Positions 1 to 10,700 are shown, numbered from the stretch's first letter. The stretch: 64,000 nucleotides of DNA from Neolewinella litorea (GCF_004803465.1 NZ_SRSF01000011.1:1-64000), one strand, 5' to 3'. Notes: generated from the sequence alone by a model not told the origin. Numbers and translations are program-made.

Positions 1-239
1 TCGGCGACCAGTTCCTTCAAACTTCGATTCTCCTTCTCCAGGGACTTGATCTCTCGCAGCCGCTTGACGGTGACGCCGTGGCGGAAGCCGTCCTCACCCA
101 TCTCGGAGAACTTCTTGCGCCAAGCGTAGTAGGTGGCCGGGTAGACGTCGTACTTCTCCAGCGTAACCTTGACGCCTTTTTCGGAAGCCTCTTTGATGAT
201 CTGCAGCTTGTCTTCGGTAGTGAATTTGCGCTTTGACAT
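1..239 (-). CDS. IS3-family transposase OrfA, partial at window edge
   Basis: Starts at ATG 239 with MSKRKFTTEDKLQIIKEA and is cut by the window edge after about 79 residues. The N-terminal half is a helix-turn-helix of the HTH_Tnp_1 type, including the usual YPATYYAWRKKF segment. A charged, leucine-spaced helix (LREIKSLEKENRSLKEL) follows and matches the dimerising coiled coil of OrfA. In IS3 elements OrfA binds the terminal repeats and is fused to the DDE integrase OrfB by programmed frameshift; OrfB would lie to the left of the window. The gene sits just inside the IS terminus, as expected. Confidence 0.85.
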   Translation of the reverse strand, partial: MSKRKFTTEDKLQIIKEASEKGVKVTLEKYDVYPATYYAWRKKFSEMGEDGFRHGVTVKRLREIKSLEKENRSLKELVA

Positions 240-248
240 GGTGAAAAA

Positions 249-268
249 TTACAGTTTTTGAACTGTAA
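249..268. promoter_or_regulatory. Palindrome upstream of the IS3 transposase
   Basis: TTACAGTT, a 4-nt spacer, then AACTGTAA: an 8-bp perfect inverted repeat 10 nt before the OrfA start codon and inside the IS end. It could be a transposase or repressor site, or a hairpin in the leader that limits translation from outside transcripts. The function is inferred. Confidence 0.45.
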
Positions 269-293
269 TCCGTTCCGATCAATTAGGGGGGCA

Positions 294-722
294 ATACAGC
301 AGTACCCCAAGATCATCGCCTCCTGGCGCCGCAACTGGGACAACCTGACGCTGATGTTCAACTACAGCCCGCTGATCCGCAAGGTCATCTACACTACGAA
401 CGCCATCGAGGCCTTCCACCGACAGCTCAGGCGGGTCACCAAGACCAAGGGGTCGTTCACTTCCGACACGGCGCTGATGAAGCTGCTGTACCTCGTCCAG
501 CGCGACGTCACTGCCAAGTGGAAAAAGCCCATGCACAACTGGAACCGCATCCTCTCTCAGCTGGCCATCCTCTACGATGACCGATTACGCCTGGACCGGG
601 GCTTGGCCAAAGAATACTTCCACTGCAAAAAAAACCAGGTGACACACTTTCTGAAATACTCCCTCAGAAAAGCGGAAAGTCAATGTGGCAACCCGGTAGT
701 ATTTTTCACAAACGTTAAATAG
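294..722 (+). pseudogene. IS256-family (Mutator-type) transposase, 3' fragment
   Basis: An open frame of about 142 codons matches the C-terminal part of IS256-family transposases: YPKIIASWRRNWDNL, then IRKVIYTTNAIEAFHRQLR, then the conserved tail. The E in the NAIE motif (codon at 408) is the third catalytic residue of the DDE triad. Both upstream aspartates and the whole N-terminal half are missing because the IS3 element interrupts the gene at 293/294. A frame reading upstream to a TTG at 258 would take its first codons from IS3 DNA and is an artefact. The right IS256 inverted repeat should follow 722 but I could not define it. Confidence 0.85.
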
Positions 723-1110
723 AGTGTGAAAAAGGCAATAAAGTAGAAAATCACTTGTGTGCATGAACCTCTCCGGCGTAAATTTGTATTGTAAATAGAT
801 CGAGCGTTTTGATGCGTTGGATCACTGACTTAGCTGACTTTTGTTATTTAGGTATTAGTCTACAGATTTTATTCGCTGCTTAATTGAGCCCCATAGCTCG
901 CTCTTTGCCATTGTTTTAATGGTCCAAGAACTTTGATCAGCACGCTCCTACGGGCGCTTCGAGACACACTGAACAACACAATATCCTTGAGCTTTCCTCG
1001 ACAAGTTATTGTCCCCTGTTTGGTAATAGTGTGCGAACCGCCCCCTAAAGGGTCTTCGTATGGTATTACCTAATGCTGTTTGTATTCAGCGCTGACGTTT
1101 TTATGAATAC
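723..1110. other. Non-coding stretch downstream of the IS remnants
   Basis: No ORF with recognisable content. The string TGAACAACACAA near 970 recurs in the tandem array that follows and just before the start codon at 1417. The first part probably contains the right end of the IS256 remnant. Confidence 0.5.
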
Positions 1111-1337
1111 TTTTTCGTATTCGGCTACATAACACTATGAACGTATTACTTGAACAACACAACACACTGTATTTAATTTTCGGCATTACTGATTTTCCGT
1201 ATTCGGCTACATGACACTTTGAACGTAGCACATGAACAACACAACACACCGTTTTTAATTTTCGGCATTACTGATTTTCCGTATTCGGCTACATGACACT
1301 TTGAACGTAGCACATGAACAACACAACACACCGTTTT
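1111..1337. repeat. 82-bp tandem repeat, three copies
   Basis: The same block begins at about 1111, 1193 and 1275. Copies 2 and 3 are nearly identical, copy 1 has several substitutions and copy 3 is cut short at 1337. Landmarks in each unit are CGTATTCGGCTACAT and GAACAACACAACACAC. The last landmark also occurs in shorter form before the array (about 970) and after it (about 1395). Copies 2 and 3 contain an ATG (1232, 1314) followed by the same first eight codons, MNNTTHRF; near-identity of the copies means this alone is no evidence of coding. The array is directly upstream of a secreted T9SS cargo gene. Confidence 0.85.
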
Positions 1338-1359
1338 CCTTTTTTCAAACACCCACCCC

Positions 1360-1380
1360 GGGAGCCGCTCATCGGCTCCC
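1360..1380 (+). terminator. GC hairpin in the leader of the T9SS cargo gene
   Basis: GGGAGCCG, loop CTCAT, CGGCTCCC: a perfect 8-bp stem followed a few bases later by GTCTTTCC, with no run of Ts right after the stem. It lies 37 nt before the start codon at 1417. It could be a weak terminator isolating the gene, or a leader structure. Confidence 0.4.
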
Positions 1381-1416
1381 CCGCGGGTCTTTCCTGAACA
1401 ACACAAACACAATTAC

Positions 1417-2406
1417 ATGCAATTTTTTACCCTCACCGGGCTGCTCCTCGCAGCCTCCCTCCTCTCCTTTGGCCTTTCGGCCCAGGATTACTGCCACTGC
1501 GTCGTCGAAAACAAAGGCGGCCAGGTAGTTTACTCGGAAGCTTGCTTCCCCGCAGACCGCAGCCAGAAGCTCTGCGCCCTCACCCTGAAGAACGGCGTTG
1601 GCAACGTCGACCTTTATCACCTGGAAGACCTGCGCGATGTTATCATCACCGTCGAAAAGAACGTGAACGCCCGTTTTGAAGGCAGCAGCCTGAGTTCCAG
1701 CGGTACGCGCTTCTTATTTCCCGACGGTGGTACGCAAATCAAGATTCGCGACGGCGACAACCACATCAGTGTATCCAGTGAAAACAACGGTAACGGCGCG
1801 AACAGTGTAAATGCCTACAACCAGCAGCTGGCCCAGTGCTCCGGGGCGTGTACCCTGCTCCGTCCAACGGAGGCCGCCGTTATGCCCGTCAGCCTTATGC
1901 ACTGGGAGACCGAGGCGCGCAACGGCACGGTAGAACTTGTCTGGGAAACGGCAGCGGAAGCGGACAACAGCCACTTCCAGATCTCACACAGCACCGATGG
2001 TATCGACTTCCGAGCCTTGGGCACGGTAGACGGGCAAGGCACCACCGAATCCGTCAGCAGCTACCGTTTCCGGCACCTTCCTACCAGCCGGGGCGTGAAC
2101 TACTACCGCCTGGAGCAGTATGACTTCGACGGCACCCGAACGGAACTAGGCGTGCAGTCGGTCAACCTGGCCACCACCGCCGAATCGGCCCTTAGGGTCA
2201 GCCCCAATCCTGTCCGTCCGGGCGCCGAAGTGCGGTTTCACTTTCCGGATGCCGCGGGCTCCGAAGTACAGTTGTACGGCCCCGCCGGCCGGCTGATCGG
2301 AACCTACCTTTTGGACCGTTCCAATTTCCAACTACCACCGGTTAGTCCCGGAGTTTACACGCTGCGCGCCGGCCAGCACCTGGCCCGCCTCGTGGTGACC
2401 CCTTAA
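1417..2406 (+). CDS. Secreted protein with T9SS C-terminal sorting domain
   Basis: The 329-residue product begins with a clear signal peptide (hydrophobic core at 5-20, cut after about LSAQ). Residues about 23-150 hold four spaced cysteines and resemble nothing I recognise. Residues about 157-250 form a beta-sandwich of a type common in this phylum, with the ending [12 protein letters not shown]. The last 75 residues (VSPNPVRPG ... SPGVYTLRA) are a type A T9SS sorting domain, so the protein is probably exported through T9SS and kept at the surface or released. The biological role is unknown. A terminator follows at 2442. Confidence 0.85.
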   Translation: MQFFTLTGLLLAASLLSFGLSAQDYCHCVVENKGGQVVYSEACFPADRSQKLCALTLKNGVGNVDLYHLEDLRDVIITVEKNVNARFEGSSLSSSGTRFLFPDGGTQIKIRDGDNHISVSSENNGNGANSVNAYNQQLAQCSGACTLLRPTEAAVMPVSLMHWETEARNGTVELVWETAAEADNSHFQISHSTDGIDFRALGTVDGQGTTESVSSYRFRHLPTSRGVNYYRLEQYDFDGTRTELGVQSVNLATTAESALRVSPNPVRPGAEVRFHFPDAAGSEVQLYGPAGRLIGTYLLDRSNFQLPPVSPGVYTLRAGQHLARLVVTP

Positions 2407-2441
2407 AGATCCATCTACCATAATAATTGTGTTTAGTCGAG

Positions 2442-2475
2442 AGCGCTCCGACCTTCCGGTCGGGCGCTTTCTTTA
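2442..2475 (+). terminator. Rho-independent terminator
   Basis: AGCGCtCCGACC, loop TTCC, GGTCGGGCGCT, then TTCTTTATT: an 11-bp stem with one bulged T and a U-rich tail. It ends the transcript of the cargo gene that stops at 2406 and separates it from aspS. Confidence 0.85.
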
Positions 2476-2526
2476 TTGTTGGAAGATCGGCGAGCGCCGG
2501 AGCGGCTCCACTACGCGGCAAACAAC

Positions 2527-2534
2527 TACCTTCG
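2527..2534 (+). promoter_or_regulatory. -7 box of the aspS promoter
   Basis: TACCTTCG fits the Bacteroidota -7 pattern TAnnTTTG with C for T. It ends 17 nt before the aspS ATG, which supports that start over the longer reading frame. No convincing TTG -33 element was seen. Confidence 0.5.
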
Positions 2535-2551
2535 CGCCAAAATACCGCACC

Positions 2552-4309
2552 ATGTTTCGCACCCACAATTGCGGAGAACTCCGCCTCAACGACGCCGGCC
2601 AGGAAGTGACCCTCAGCGGCTGGGTCCAGGCCGGCCGCGACTTCGGAGGCCTCACCTTCGTGGACCTGCGCGACCGCTACGGCATCACCCAGGTGGTGTT
2701 CGACAGCGACGACGATGCGGCCCTGACCGAGCGGGCCCGAAAACTCGGCCGTGAATGGGTTGTCCAGGTCACGGGTACCGTGCGGGAACGCACCAACAAG
2801 AACCCCAACCGCCCGACCGGTGACGTCGAGATACTTGCCCGCGACCTGCAGGTGCTCAATAAGTCCAAAGTTCCCCCCTTCACCATCGAAGACGAAAGCG
2901 ATGGCGGCGACGATCTGCGCATGCGCTACCGCTACCTCGACCTGCGCCGCAGTCCGCTCCAGCGCAACCTGCTGTTCCGCAGCAAACTCGCCCTGGCGGT
3001 ACGCGCCTACCTGAGCGGTCAGGATTTCATTGAAGTCGAAACGCCAAACCTGATCAAAAGCACCCCGGAGGGCGCCCGCGACTTCGTGGTGCCGAGCCGA
3101 CTTAACGAAGGTCAGTTTTACGCGCTGCCCCAAAGCCCGCAGACCTTCAAGCAATTGCTGATGGTGGCCGGTTACGACCGTTACTTCCAGATCGTGAAGT
3201 GCTTCCGCGACGAAGACCTGCGTGCCGATCGTCAGCCGGAGTTTACCCAGATCGACTGCGAGATGGCTTTTGTTACCCAGGAAGACGTATTGAATACCTT
3301 CGAGGGCCTTACCCGCCATCTCTTCCGCGAAGTAAAAAACATCGAACTGGGTGAATTCCCCCGCATGCCTTACGATGAGGCCGTGCGCCGCTACGGTTCC
3401 GACAAACCCGATTTGCGCTTCGGTATGGAGCTGATCGACCTGAACGCGGTAGCCCAGGGGCGTGGTTTCCAGGTCTTCGATGCTGCAGAACTGGTGGTGG
3501 GCATCCGGGTCCCGGGCAAGGCGGACCTATCCCGCAAACAACTCGACGCGCTTACCGACTGGGTCAAGCGGCCGCAGGTGGGTGCCAAGGGCCTGGTCTA
3601 CGTCAAGTGCAACGACGACGGCAGCTTTAAATCGAGCGTAGACAAATTTTTCGATCAGGACGCACTGGCCAATTGGGCGCAAAGCGCGGGTGCCGAGAAG
3701 GGAGATTTGTTGCTTGTCCTATCGGGTGAGGCCGAAAAAACGCGGACCCAGATGGGTACCCTCCGACTGCACGTCGCGGCGGAATACGATATGATTCCGG
3801 CCGGGGAGTTCAAGCCGCTCTGGGTGGTCGATTTCCCGCTGCTGGAGTGGGACGAGGAAAGCAATCGCTTCCACGCCATGCACCATCCCTTTACCAGTCC
3901 CAAACGCGAGGAGGTGGAACGGATGCTGACCGGCGACCACGAGACCATGAAATCCTTGAAGGCCGACGCCTACGACCTGGTTATCAACGGGGCGGAAATC
4001 GGTGGAGGGTCAGTCCGTATCTACGACCGGGGGCTGCAGGAGAAGAACTTTCAGTTGCTGGGCTTCACGCCGGAGGAGGCGGAAGAGCAGTTCGGCTTCC
4101 TCATGGGTGCTTTTGAATACGGAGCCCCACCGCACGCCGGTATTGCTTTCGGCTTCGACCGCCTGTGCGCCGTGATGAATGGCCAGTCGTCGATTCGTGA
4201 CTTCATTGCATTCCCGAAAAACAATCAGGGACGCGACGTGATGATCGATGCTCCCTCCCGCATCGACACCGATCAACTACGCGAACTGAACCTGAAACTG
4301 GATCTGTAA
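2552..4309 (+). CDS. aspS: Aspartyl-tRNA synthetase
   Basis: Class II synthetase that charges tRNA-Asp in the cytoplasm. The 585-residue length is typical of the bacterial form. Order seen: OB-fold anticodon-binding domain (about 1-105), class II catalytic core with motif 2 ([16 protein letters not shown], near residue 218), the bacterial GAD insertion (about 290-420), and motif 3 (AFGFDRL, near 532). The frame stays open for 41 codons before ATG 2552, but that part covers the terminator and promoter and looks non-coding; [11 protein letters not shown] is the normal AspRS beginning. The sequence alone does not show whether the enzyme is discriminating or also charges tRNA-Asn. It is flanked by a terminator upstream and a convergent gene downstream. 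Confidence 0.97.
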   Translation: MFRTHNCGELRLNDAGQEVTLSGWVQAGRDFGGLTFVDLRDRYGITQVVFDSDDDAALTERARKLGREWVVQVTGTVRERTNKNPNRPTGDVEILARDLQVLNKSKVPPFTIEDESDGGDDLRMRYRYLDLRRSPLQRNLLFRSKLALAVRAYLSGQDFIEVETPNLIKSTPEGARDFVVPSRLNEGQFYALPQSPQTFKQLLMVAGYDRYFQIVKCFRDEDLRADRQPEFTQIDCEMAFVTQEDVLNTFEGLTRHLFREVKNIELGEFPRMPYDEAVRRYGSDKPDLRFGMELIDLNAVAQGRGFQVFDAAELVVGIRVPGKADLSRKQLDALTDWVKRPQVGAKGLVYVKCNDDGSFKSSVDKFFDQDALANWAQSAGAEKGDLLLVLSGEAEKTRTQMGTLRLHVAAEYDMIPAGEFKPLWVVDFPLLEWDEESNRFHAMHHPFTSPKREEVERMLTGDHETMKSLKADAYDLVINGAEIGGGSVRIYDRGLQEKNFQLLGFTPEEAEEQFGFLMGAFEYGAPPHAGIAFGFDRLCAVMNGQSSIRDFIAFPKNNQGRDVMIDAPSRIDTDQLRELNLKLDL

Positions 4310-4315
4310 ATCCGC

Positions 4316-4810
4316 CTAGCGGGTGCGACTGACCAACCGGTAAACCGCCCGGAAGGTATCGTCGCGGGCGCCATCCTGGTCCTGGTCCACTACTCCGCTA
4401 AGTTCCAGGCGGTCGCCCTCCAGTTCGGGGTAATAGGTGTACGTGATGTTGGGTTCGATAACGAACAGGCTATCGCCCTGTGCCCGCCAGATGCCGTTGG
4501 TCACGTTGGCCACCTGCCCCGTCTTGAGCCGGTGCGTACGCCGCAGTTTACCGTCGGGAGTAAAGACCGTACTGGGCGGGTTGACGCCGTACTTGCGGCC
4601 CCAGTCCGCCTCCCGGATCCGCTCCACGTAAGCGGTGTCGCCCCCCAGGTAGGTGGCGTAATCGACGTTGTATTCCACGGTTTCCCACGTACCGAGAAGG
4701 GCGGACGAAAGTTCGGCATTGTCCGGCTGCTGCGGGTCGGGTTCCGGGTCACCGCAGGCGGTCAGCAGCAAAAGGATAAGAAAGGCTTGAATCGGGGTTT
4801 GGTAGGACAT
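4316..4810 (-). CDS. Lipoprotein, lipocalin-like, unknown function
   Basis: 164 residues starting MSYQTPIQAFLILLLLTACGD, a type II signal peptide with lipobox LTAC, so it is lipid-anchored after cleavage before Cys19. A low-complexity acidic/proline linker follows, then LLGTWETVEYNVDY, which resembles the first strand of lipocalin-like small lipoproteins of this phylum. The rest is beta-rich (RLELSGVVDQDQDG, TFRAVYRLV). An upstream in-frame Met would put 14 extra residues before the signal peptide and is rejected. It converges on aspS with a 6-nt gap. Function unknown. Confidence 0.8.
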   Translation of the reverse strand: MSYQTPIQAFLILLLLTACGDPEPDPQQPDNAELSSALLGTWETVEYNVDYATYLGGDTAYVERIREADWGRKYGVNPPSTVFTPDGKLRRTHRLKTGQVANVTNGIWRAQGDSLFVIEPNITYTYYPELEGDRLELSGVVDQDQDGARDDTFRAVYRLVSRTR

Positions 4811-5812
4811 AGTCCGCAAATATCCGAAACCGCCCGGAAAACCACCCACCAATCGCTTGACTTATGTAATTACTTCGATTGGGAAGTTTAAGGGAATGGA
4901 CTTCCACCGGGGGTTCAGCCAAGATCCGGCATCGAAGACCAGGCTCTTTTTGGAGCCACTGGTCATGTTCCCAATTGCCGGGCCACCAATGGAGGTGTTA
5001 TACTCCAGGAAATTATCTGCCAGGCAGCATTGTAGGTATGTGCCAAAATCAATGGTCACCAAATATATGTATATACATTTAACGTTCGCAATGCAATGTT
5101 CCGACATTTAATATTTCTTAAAATTTTATATGTGTCGAGAGAACCTTGCCCGTGAAAATTTCGTATGTTACAATAGATTTGAAAGTGTACTAAAACCCTT
5201 ACACCAGCTTCCACCCCCCGTTTTCTGCCTTATGTTAGGAAGCGCCCCAGTTTGCCTTTGATATGATCCGGGATGTTCCGGCTCCCCTGTCCTGGGTATT
5301 AACTTATAAACCCTATTTCTACCCGAAATAATGCATTTCGATCGGTTCGCGCCGACCGCACGTCACGTCGGTCAATGGCTGGTGACCGCGTGGAATGAAT
5401 GACCGGGAAATTGATTTGTTGTCTGGAAATATCACCTAAAAGTGTAGCTTATGTTCCTATCCAATTCACCCCCCAGTTGCCCGATCGGGCTACGGGTTCA
5501 CGGCCTGAGGGCCATCCTGTGGCGCTGGAGGTAAACCGCGGCACATTGCTGCACCACGGTAGTGCCTGTTGCTTTTTCGCGCCGCCGCCCCCTATTGGCA
5601 ACCCCTGATCTAAGCGACTCCTTTTACGGCATTCTTGTTACGCCTGCTTACCCGCCTGAGGTCAGCACTATGATTAACGCATGGCCAATTGGCCGGCACT
5701 ATGAACGACTTACTTTCGGAACAAGAAAATACAGTGTCTCTTGTTCGCCTTTACCGTCCTTCTCCCGGCATTCGTCCGGGTGGAGGACTTTGGCATTTTC
5801 GGGCAGTGCTCC

Positions 5813-5829
5813 GCCCCCAGCGGGGCTTT
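5813..5829 (+). terminator. Weak terminator-like hairpin
   Basis: GCCCC, loop CAGC, GGGGC, then TTT: a 5-bp GC stem about 60 nt before the glycosyltransferase start. It may only be a leader structure. Confidence 0.3.
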
Positions 5830-5876
5830 CTCCTACCGTCAACAGGGAGGCCGGGGGCCGGCCACGCGAACGGAAG

Positions 5877-5884
5877 TACCTTCG
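5877..5884 (+). promoter_or_regulatory. -7-like box abutting the GT39 start
   Basis: TACCTTCG ends 4 nt before ATG 5889. No -33 TTG stands out. If used, the transcript would begin at or next to the start codon. Confidence 0.45.
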
Positions 5885-5888
5885 CAGG

Positions 5889-7586
5889 ATGCAAGCACTT
5901 CCCCGCGACGTCCGGCCCCTTTGGCTCCTGACGGCCTGGCTCCTGCTCAATATGCTGCAGGCCGGCCTCACTCCGCTGGACCCCGATGAGACCTACTACT
6001 GGATGTACGCGGGTGACCTGGACTGGGGCTACTTCGATCATCCGCCCGCTGTAGCCCTGCTGGTTTCACTGGGGCGGGACTGGTTGCCCGGTGCATTGGG
6101 CTTGCGATTCGGCCACGTTTTGGCCAGTACGGCTGCCTTTGCCGTAGTTTACGAGTTGGCGGGACGACCCCGGGGGGGTGACCTGTGGTTATTGGCCGGA
6201 CTGCTTTTTGCGCAACCCATGCTGCAGGTGTATGGCTTCATCGCCACCCCCGATGGCCCCCTCCTGCTCTTTACCGCCCTGTATCTGCTGGCTTACCGGA
6301 ATTTCCTCGACCGCCCCACCCTGGGACAGGGAGCGGTATGGGGGTTGACCATGGCGGGTCTGATGTACAGCAAGTACCACGGGGCGGTGATCATCCTGTT
6401 CAGCGTTCTGCCGAATCTGGCCTTCCTCCTGCGCCGCCCTGGCGCGTGGCTGGCCGCCCTCGGTGGTGCCGCGCTATTCCTCCCGCACCTGTACTGGCAA
6501 TACGTGCACGACTACCCTTCTTTCCGCTATCACCTCAGCGGGCGCGACGACCCCTACCGGTTCAGCTTCACGGTACAGTACATCGCCAACCAACTGCTCA
6601 TATTCAGCCCGCTGCTGCTCTACCATTACTGGCTGACCTTTCGCCGTGACCACGCGCGCGACGCCTTCGAGCGGGCCTGCCGGTGGCTGATTGCGGGCTT
6701 CCTGCTGTTTTTCCTCTATACGACTACGAAGGGGCGGACCGAAGCCCAGTGGACCGCGGCGCTGGCGATTCCCCTCGTGTATCTCACCTTCCGCTTCGTG
6801 CAACGCTTTCCAAATTGGCAGTCGGGATTGTGGAGGATGTGCGTCGCGACCGGCCTCCTCCTGGTCGTTGCCCGACTGCTGCTCATGGCCCCCAGAGCGT
6901 GGTTGCCCTTTGAAAAACCTTTCGATCACGCCCCGTGGGTGGCCGAGCTCAGCCACCGTGCAGGAGATATGCCGGTGATTTTCGAAGACAGTTACCGCTT
7001 GGCATCCCTCTATGAATTCTACAGCGGAGGGAAGCCGGCCTGGACCTTTACCGATGTGGCCTACCGTCCGAATCAGTACGACTTGTGGCAGCGGGATACA
7101 AGTTTTCAAGGCGACTCGGTGCTGATCGCCGGTCAGAAAAACTGGAATTGGTTTGGCACCATACCGTTCAAAGCCCAAAAAAGCGACCTGCTTCTCCGGC
7201 CAGTGGCAGATTTTCAGGTAGCCCGACTCACGCAACTCCAACCGGCCGAACCCCTGCCCGCGCAACTTGCCACCACAGGTAGCCTGGACCTGGAATTGTA
7301 TGCCGCCTCCCCGGTCGCGGTGGACTTCGAAACGGACTGGCCGATCCGGCTTTTCGCCATTCTGATGTATCCCGACGGAGAAAGGCTATACTGGCCACTC
7401 GAACCCCTTGCGGCTACCGGTCTGCCCGCTGGCCGCGAGGTGCTGCTCTATTCGGGTCAGATGCACCTGCCGCCGAATGCTCCTACCGGATCGGCCCAGA
7501 TAGCTTTTGGCCTGGCCTACCGTGGAATGCCGCCGCTGCGCGGACAGATCCCTTCCCACTCAATAGAGCTCGTGGTTGGGAAGTAG
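5889..7586 (+). CDS. GT39-family glycosyltransferase (ArnT/PMT-like)
   Basis: 565 residues, strongly hydrophobic in the first 400, with about ten membrane segments. The first extracytoplasmic loop has LDPDETYYWMYAGDLDWGYFDHPP (given here as two parts: LDPDETYYWMY and DLDWGYFDHPP). The D-E pair is the catalytic acidic motif of polyprenyl-phosphate-sugar-dependent GT39 enzymes such as ArnT, and the HPP motif follows it as usual. The C-terminal ~150 residues are a soluble periplasmic domain. It should move a sugar from a lipid carrier to a protein or lipid at the periplasmic face; the substrate is not predictable. The frame is open 109 codons upstream, but that part reads as intergenic DNA, and the TACCTTCG box supports ATG 5889. 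Confidence 0.85.
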   Translation: MQALPRDVRPLWLLTAWLLLNMLQAGLTPLDPDETYYWMYAGDLDWGYFDHPPAVALLVSLGRDWLPGALGLRFGHVLASTAAFAVVYELAGRPRGGDLWLLAGLLFAQPMLQVYGFIATPDGPLLLFTALYLLAYRNFLDRPTLGQGAVWGLTMAGLMYSKYHGAVIILFSVLPNLAFLLRRPGAWLAALGGAALFLPHLYWQYVHDYPSFRYHLSGRDDPYRFSFTVQYIANQLLIFSPLLLYHYWLTFRRDHARDAFERACRWLIAGFLLFFLYTTTKGRTEAQWTAALAIPLVYLTFRFVQRFPNWQSGLWRMCVATGLLLVVARLLLMAPRAWLPFEKPFDHAPWVAELSHRAGDMPVIFEDSYRLASLYEFYSGGKPAWTFTDVAYRPNQYDLWQRDTSFQGDSVLIAGQKNWNWFGTIPFKAQKSDLLLRPVADFQVARLTQLQPAEPLPAQLATTGSLDLELYAASPVAVDFETDWPIRLFAILMYPDGERLYWPLEPLAATGLPAGREVLLYSGQMHLPPNAPTGSAQIAFGLAYRGMPPLRGQIPSHSIELVVGK

Positions 7587-7705
7587 GACGGTCTTGTGCC
7601 GGACAATTTCCTGCCTTCACTTGTATGCCACGGCGCTACGGCGACGTTACCTTTAGTGTTTTCCCTATCCTACCTACGGGCCTGATGCCCGACGAACGCC
7701 CCTCT

Positions 7706-10700
7706 ATGCCGCGCACCTTTACGCTTTTCCTCCTGCTCTCCCTGTTTTTTGGTGACCTCATGGCGCAGATCCCGGTCGGTCAGGATACGCTTCACGGCAA
7801 CGAATGGTACGTACCGGGCCAGCAGTACCTCCGCATCGAGGTCGCGCGCGACGGACTCTATCAAATTGGCCCGGATGCCCTCATCGCGGCCGGATTCCCC
7901 GCATCGGAGAGCGAAGGACAGCGCTACCGCCTTTATCACCGCGGAGAGATCGTGCCCCTGGATATTTCGCCGTCCGGACTGGCCTTCTACGGCCGACAGG
8001 CACGGGGCGAAATGGACAGCCTTCTCTTCCCGGGGGGTAGCAGCGAACAGTTAAACCCGCGCTACGGTATGTACACCGATACAGCCGCCTATTACCTTAC
8101 CACCGTTGAATCGGTGGACGGCGCAGATCGGTACGTGCCGGGTGATGGATCGGGTGGACCGGTAGTTACCACCATCCAGCGCACGGCCGAGCGGTTGTTT
8201 ACCGATGTGCCAAGCAAGTATTTTCAGCGGAGTTCGGGTTCCACCATCCAGTTTTCCCACTACGAACTGGCGGAAGGGTACGGCCAACGCGCGAATAATG
8301 ACCTACTTTCGAGTAACGGCACTACCTCCTCAACCGTCGATCTGGCACTCCCCGGTGCGGTCGATGGTGCGGCGGAACTTACCCTGCGCTTCGGACTGGC
8401 CTTCGGCAACGACCACCGGCAGCGAATCACGGTCAATGGGCAGACCGTCGACAACTTCATTTCCGAGGACTGGAGCGTAAACGAACTGAGCTACCCTTTC
8501 TCCCTCTCCGGCAAACAGGCAACGCTCAAAATTGACGGCCTGGCGGGCGACCAAGACAAGGCCAACCTGGCCTACGTCACCGTAACTTACCCCGCCGCGG
8601 CCACCCTGGACGGCATCCAGTTGCCCTTCACCCTTCCGGCCGGCGATGCCCTAACCCTCGCATTTACGGGCAATACTTCCACCGCACGCCTGTACGACCT
8701 GACAAACGGCCGGGTGTATACCCCCGTCACCGCCGGTCGCTTCAATCTGCCCGCCGCCGCTACCCCGCGGTCGTTTGTGCTGGCCAGTGCTTTTCTTGCT
8801 CCGGCCGGCAGCGTACCGCTGGTGCTCAATGATTACCTCCCCCCCGCAGCGACCGACTACCTCATCATCAGCAGCCGACGGCTGGCTGGGCCCGGATTGG
8901 ACGCCCTGGCCAACTACCGCCGCAGTGGGCTCGGTGGAGCGTACCGCGTTCACGTGGCCTATGTGGAAGACCTTTATGAGGCGTTCGGGTTCGGACTACG
9001 GCGCCACCCGCAGGCCATTCGTAACTACCTGGCTGCTGCCATGGAGCGCGCACCAAATCTGCAATACCTTTTCCTTATTGGCAAGGGTCGGGAGTATACC
9101 AGTCTGCGCAGTGCCGACAACCTGGCGGCGGCCTGGTCGACCTTTTTCGTTCCCAGTTTCGGGCTTCCGGCCTCCGACAATCTCCTGTCCGCCCCCTTGG
9201 GCAGCGTACTGCCCCGCTTGTCTACCGGTCGCCTGGCCGCGATCACTCCGGCGGAAGTGGCCCTCTACGCCCGAAAACTGGAGGATGTAGAGCGGCAGAT
9301 CACCCTGGCGAACCAGACGGTAGAAGATCTGGACTGGATGAAACAGGCCTTGTTCCTTGGTGGCGGTCAGTCGGCCGGTGAGCAGGCGTCTATCCGGTAT
9401 AACCTCGGTACCATGGAGCAGATTTTTGAAACCAGCAAATTCGGGGGCAACGTCAACAGTGTCTTTCGTACGAGTAGCGAGCCCATCGAAGACGCGCGAA
9501 CCGAGACCATTTTCGACCGGATCAACGCCGGCACCTCCATCATCACCTTTTATGGCCATTCCAGCAGTGAAGGGTTCGATTTCAATATCGACAACCCCGA
9601 CAATTACGAAAACGTCGGCAAGTATCCCTTCATGATGAGCCTGGGGTGCTACAGCGGCGATGCGTTTACGTCGAACCGCAGCATTAGCGAACGATTCATT
9701 TTTCTGCCCGACGGCGGGGCCATCACCTTTGCTGCTTCCAAGGGCTTGGGATACATCAGTGCCCTGGGCACGTACGGGCGTAGTGTCTTTCAGCACCTGG
9801 GCAACGATCAGTACGGAGAAGGAATCGGCGATGTCCTGCGGGCGGCGATTGCCGATTACGCCGGTACCAACAATTTTACGCTGGGCATTCTGTTGGAACA
9901 GTTCTCACTCAGCGGCGACCCAGCCTTCCGTTTTCATCCCCGCCCCGGTCCGGACCTTGTGATCGACCCCGCTTCGGTAAAGTTTGAGCCCACCGTCATC
10001 CCGGCCCAGGATTCCAGTTTCTCGGTCAGCCTGCGCGTCATGAACCTGGGTACCCGTCCGGACAATCTCCCGGACAGTGTAACCCTCCGATTTCGGCAGG
10101 AGCTCCCCGGCGGTACCCTAGTGGACCTGGGCCTCCGCACCGTTGAAGTTCCCTACTACGAAAACCCCTTGACGATCTCCCTGCCCAATACCGGATTTGA
10201 CGCGGTAGGCCTCAATCGCCTGCACATAACGGTGGATGCCGGCGACACCATTACGGAATTACCCGCCCCGGCCGCCGAGGTCAATAACAATGTGGTGATC
10301 GGTGGTCGCCCCGGAGCCCCCTTCACCGTGGTGGCCAACACCGCAAAAACGGCTTATCCACCCGACTTCGCCGTCATCGGGCCCGGTCAATCCCTGGTAG
10401 CCGGATCGTCCGACCCGCTGGCTCCGGAACGCAAATACCGCATTCAGATGGCCCGGGAGTCTGACTTCCGCACCACTGTAGTCGATGATGAGATCACCGC
10501 CCCCGGGGGCGTCATCCGGTATACCCCTTCCCTGACTTATACCGATAGTGCGACCTATTATTGGCGGATCAGTCCGGACAGTTCCCAAACCCTCGGCGCG
10601 GGTTACCTGTGGAGCGAAAGCAGCTTTACTTACCTGGCCGACCAGGCACCCGAGCAGGTCGGTTTTGCGGTCGCTGATCCCGGTCAATTTATTGAGGGTA

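Larger units (their letters stand above)
1..293 (-). mobile_element. IS3-family insertion sequence, left end
   Basis: The element reads on the minus strand from its terminus near 293, where the minus strand begins TGCCCCCCTAATTG. It runs through its first transposase ORF and off the window edge. A TG terminal dinucleotide is usual for IS3-family ends. The plus-strand sequence switches at 294 to the interior of an unrelated IS256-type transposase gene, which marks the insertion junction. The other end and the target duplication lie outside the window, so the exact boundary is inferred. Confidence 0.75.
4811..5888. other. Long intergenic region, no gene recognised
   Basis: About 1.1 kb between a lipoprotein gene (minus) and a glycosyltransferase gene (plus). 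The part from about 4860 to 5450 is clearly more AT-rich than its surroundings and has only short frames with no recognisable protein. A small hairpin (5813) and a -7-like box (5877) lie at the right end. The composition shift could mean decayed mobile DNA or a long regulatory spacer. Confidence 0.5.

Noticed and set aside
723-1110. Possible tRNA or ncRNA gene near the IS remnants
   Set aside because: No cloverleaf, TTCGA-type T-loop or strong conserved hairpin was found.
1111-1337. 82-bp repeats as a CRISPR array
   Set aside because: Near-identical full-length tandem copies without unique spacers.
4857-5111. Short frames in the long AT-rich gap on both strands
   Set aside because: No start signal, no recognisable motif, and composition alone does not support coding.
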